From Mesorhizobium sp. L-8-3 (GTDB lineage: Bacteria; Pseudomonadota; Alphaproteobacteria; Rhizobiales; Rhizobiaceae), in contig NZ_AP023262.1 in NCBI RefSeq assembly GCF_016756615.1, forward strand, positions 8,371,501 through 8,435,500: DNA of 64,000 bases, given 5' to 3'. The notes under the pieces were generated by a model, which was not told where the DNA came from, searched no databases, and saw only the letters and a program-made list of their open reading frames with translations. Every line of letters begins with the position of its first letter. Within the stretch, counting starts at the first letter, position 1. Shown piece after piece: positions 61,223-64,000 of the stretch. Position numbers and translations under genes: made by a program.

Positions 61223-62706
61223 TCAGCCGGCCTGCTTTTCCATGGCTTCGAGCGCGTTGGCCAGCCGCTGCTCCTCGCCATAATAGCGGGCCCGGTCCCA
61301 GAAGCTCGGGCGTCCGATGCCCGTGGAGATGTGATGGCCGAGCAGACGGCCGTTCTGATCCTCGCCCTTGATGTCGTAGAGGATGAGGTCCTGCGTGATG
61401 ATGACGTCGCCCTCCATGCCGACAACCTCGGTGACGTGGGTGATGCGGCGTGAGCCGTCGCGCAAACGCGCTGCCTGGATGATGACGTCGACCGAGCCGA
61501 CGATGATCTCGCGCACGGTCTTTTGCGGCAGCGCGTACCCGCCCATGGCGATCATGGACTCCATGCGGTTCAGGCATTCGCGCGGCGAGTTCGAGTGGAT
61601 CGTGCCCATCGAGCCGTCATGGCCGGTGTTCATGGCCTGCAGCAGGTCGAACACTTCGGGGCCGCGCACCTCGCCCACGATGATCCTTTCGGGTCGCATG
61701 CGCAGGCAGTTCTTGACGAGATCGCGCATGGTCACCTCACCCTCGCCCTCTAGGTTGGGCGGACGCGTCTCCAGCCGGACGACGTGCGGCTGCTGGAGCT
61801 GCAGTTCGGCGGAGTCCTCGCAGGTGATCACGCGCTCGTCGCGATCGACATAGTTGGTCAGGCAGTTGAGCAGCGTGGTCTTGCCCGAGCCGGTGCCGCC
61901 GGAGATGACGACATTGCAGCGGACGCGCCCGATGATCTTCAGCACCTCGGCGCCTTCCGGCGAGATCGCGCCGAAGCGCACGAGTTGGTCAAGCGTCAGC
62001 TTGTCCTTCTTGAACTTGCGGATGGTGAGCGCGGCGCCGTCGATGGCGAGCGGCGGTGCGATCACGTTGACGCGGGACCCGTCGGGAAGGCGCGCGTCGC
62101 AGATCGGCGAGGACTCGTCGACGCGGCGGCCAACCTGGCTGACGATGCGCTGGCAGATGTTGAGCAGTTGCTGGTTGTCGCGGAAGCGGATGCCGGTCTG
62201 CTCGACCTTGCCGTTGACCTCGATGAAGACCTGCCGGGCGCCGTTCACCATGATGTCGGCGATGTCGTCGCGGGCCAGGAGCGGCTCCAGCGGCCCGTAG
62301 CCGAGCACGTCGTTGCAGATGTCGTCGAGCAGTTCCTCCTGCTCGGAGATCGACATCGCGAAGTTCTTGATCGCGATGATGTCGTTGACGATATCGCGGA
62401 TTTCCTCGCGCGCGCTCTCCGGATCGAGGTTGGCGAGCTGCGACAGGTCGATCGTGTCGATAAGAGCCGAGAAGACCTGGGACTTGGTATCGTAATAGGT
62501 TTCGCTGCGCTCGCGCTGCTGGCTGCGCGGCGGCGCCGGGGGCGTGGGTGCCGGCGCCTCGGCGGCGCGGCGCGCGGTGCGGCGGCGAGCGCGGACCCGG
62601 CCGGCGTGACCACAGGCGGGCGGCTCGCCGCCGCGGGGGACGGTGCCGGCGGACGGAATTCCGGCACCACCCGGCTTCCGTCTTCACTGCCTCGCTTGCC
62701 GAACAT
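61223..62706 (-). CDS. cpaF: Tad/Flp pilus ATPase CpaF (TadA), frameshifted near the N-terminus
   Basis: From the ATG at 62706 the frame encodes MFGKRGSEDGSR and a Pro/Ala linker, then loses the CpaF sequence in a GC-rich stretch (about 62558-62590). The rest continues in another frame (PRSQQRERSETYYDTKSQVF onward) to 61223. The initiator and body are out of register by one base. The body is intact: Walker A GGTGSGKTT, Asp box ITCEDSAELQLQ, Walker B RPERIIVGEVRG and His box TGHDGSMGTIHSNS. The only ATG in the body frame (62356) would remove about 116 residues. Either a real mutation or a sequence error. Confidence 0.85.
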
Positions 62707-62712
62707 GGCGCT

Positions 62713-63996
62713 CTATTTCTTTCCGCGCTTCAGCTTGCCGAGCAGGCTCGACAGGCCCGGCTTCGTCCGCGTCTTGACCTCGCTGCGGCCGGTCAGCATG
62801 TGGGCGATCTCGCTGATCTTCAGGACGATCGGGTTCTGCTTTTCCATCTCGCCCAGCATGCGGCCATTGTTCGCCGCGTTGCCGAACAGCTGGGCGTCGA
62901 AGGGGATGACGGCCATCGGCGCGATGCCGAGCGGCTCGGCGAAGTCGGCGGCCGAGATCTCGGGGCGCTTCGGAACGCCGGCCTGATTGATGATGAGCCT
63001 CGGCGCCGGATCGTTGGGCCTGAGCTTCTTCAGCATGTCGACCAGGTTCTTGGTGTTGCGCAGATTGGCGAGCTCCGGCGTCGCAGTGATGACCACATCG
63101 TCGGCCTGGGTCAGGATGCTCTTGGCCCAGCCGCTCCAGAGATGAGGAACGTCGAGCACCAGCAGCGGGGCGGTGCGCTGGGCGACGTCGATGATCTGGG
63201 TGAAGGCGTCGGGGTCGAAATCATAGACGCGGTCGAGGGTGGACGGCGCCGCCAGCAGCGAAAGGCGTTCCGCGCACTGCGCCAGGAGCCGGTCGAGATA
63301 GACCTCGTCGATGCGTTCCGGGGCGAAAACCGCCTCGGCGATGCCCTGTGCGGGATCCTGGTCGAAATTGATATTGGCCGTGCCGAAGGCCAGGTCGAGA
63401 TCGGCGACCACGACCTCCGAACTGAAAAGCGTCGACATCGCCCAGGCGACGTTGTGGGCGATGGTCGAGGAGCCCACCCCGCCCTTGGCGCCGACGAAGG
63501 CGATGGAGCGCCCGATCGGCTCGGCCTCGGGGTCGGTGAAGATCGCGGCGACCACGCTGACGATGTCGGCCATGGAGACAGGCGCCACGACATATTCCGA
63601 AATGCCGGAACGGATCAGCTCCCGATACAGCCAGACATCGTTGTAATGGCCCACGACCACGACCTTGGTGCCGGGATCGCAGTGCTCGGCGAGCTGGCGC
63701 AGCTGATCCATCAGATGCTTTGGTTCGCTGCGCGATTCCAGCAGGATGAGGTTCGGCGTCGGCGCGCTCTTGTAATAGTCGATGGCCGTGGCGATGCCGC
63801 CCATATGGACCTTGAGATGTGTCTTGGCCATGCGCCGGTCCTCGCCCGCCCGCTCGATCGGGCTGGCGATGCTTTCGGTCTCGCAGAATGCCTGGATGGA
63901 TATGCGCGGCACCGGCCGCAGGGCGTGCATGGCGACGACATCCTGCTGCGATGCCAGGTCGTCGCCATGTCCGGGATCGTAAGCCAAATTGGTCAT
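62713..63996 (-). CDS. cpaE: Tad/Flp pilus localisation protein CpaE (TadZ)
   Basis: 427 residues. An N-terminal receiver-like domain without the usual phosphate Asp pattern (about 30-150) is followed by a MinD/ParA-type ATPase domain (about 160-410) with the deviant Walker A FVGAKGGVGSST and VVADLDLAFGTANI. CpaE/TadZ places the pilus machine at the pole. The gene ends 6 bases before cpaF and begins only 5 bases from the right edge; the rest of the cpa operon lies beyond. Confidence 0.95.
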   Translation of the reverse strand: MTNLAYDPGHGDDLASQQDVVAMHALRPVPRISIQAFCETESIASPIERAGEDRRMAKTHLKVHMGGIATAIDYYKSAPTPNLILLESRSEPKHLMDQLRQLAEHCDPGTKVVVVGHYNDVWLYRELIRSGISEYVVAPVSMADIVSVVAAIFTDPEAEPIGRSIAFVGAKGGVGSSTIAHNVAWAMSTLFSSEVVVADLDLAFGTANINFDQDPAQGIAEAVFAPERIDEVYLDRLLAQCAERLSLLAAPSTLDRVYDFDPDAFTQIIDVAQRTAPLLVLDVPHLWSGWAKSILTQADDVVITATPELANLRNTKNLVDMLKKLRPNDPAPRLIINQAGVPKRPEISAADFAEPLGIAPMAVIPFDAQLFGNAANNGRMLGEMEKQNPIVLKISEIAHMLTGRSEVKTRTKPGLSSLLGKLKRGKK

Positions 63997-64000
63997 CTGC

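Overview
The window is GC-rich DNA from a Hyphomicrobiales (Rhizobiales) alphaproteobacterium, most like Mesorhizobium/Aminobacter and other Phyllobacteriaceae. This rests on family content (mbfA with a perfect Irr/ICE box, the bigR-blh-pmpAB set, cpaE-cpaF-tadBC, PhoX with a PHO box, TAXI-TRAP plus DUF1850, DUF1127) and on rhizobial intergenic palindromes. It is inferred from gene content, not from a marker gene. I saw no rRNA, tRNA or CRISPR array.

Layout: 1-5.1 kb is a minus-strand operon for a D-cysteine desulfhydrase/ACC-deaminase-like enzyme, a family-5 solute-binding protein, two peptide-type permeases and an amidohydrolase cut by the left edge. A divergent IclR regulator follows, with two tandem operators between them. 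5.9-11.5 kb holds dut, a HAD phosphatase, a PEP-mutase-like enzyme, a trans-3-hydroxy-L-proline dehydratase, a LysE exporter, cysK and a GST. 11.6-15.1 kb is a TAXI-TRAP transporter. 15.1-18.3 kb has small genes, an ArsR regulator and the iron exporter mbfA. 18.4-19.5 kb is a LigD-type polymerase with an apparent ligase relic upstream. 19.5-23.4 kb is a CecR/YbhGFSR-like efflux operon with a perfect TetR operator. 23.4-31 kb has CYTH, phoX, an ECF41 sigma locus with its cognate promoter, a LytTR membrane regulator and a YiiX-like hydrolase. 31-36.9 kb is a complete five-gene peptide-type ABC transporter. 37-39.3 kb is a persulfide detoxification operon, followed by a SulP transporter.

41.9-46.7 kb is the most unusual region: a bufferin-type RiPP locus (DUF2282 precursor, DUF692/MNIO enzyme, DUF2063 partner, DoxX). 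It is divergent from a SigF-like ECF sigma factor and its DUF1109 (NrsF-type) anti-sigma factor, with a SigF-type promoter before the precursor and a hairpin after it. 47.6-56.3 kb contains a phytanoyl-CoA dioxygenase-like protein, a LysR regulator, an orphan Tat-exported binding protein, lepA, NlpC/P60, MarR and an M17 aminopeptidase. 56.4-64 kb is part of a Tad/Flp pilus locus: tadD, an IS4-type element, then tadC, tadB, a frameshifted cpaF and cpaE.

Several sites fit their adjacent genes: IclR, Irr, TetR, PHO, ECF41, SigF and BigR-type. Intergenic repeats of several families sit inside or between operons. One RIME-like palindrome has been split at its exact centre by the IS element, whose transposase stop codon comes from the duplicated target.
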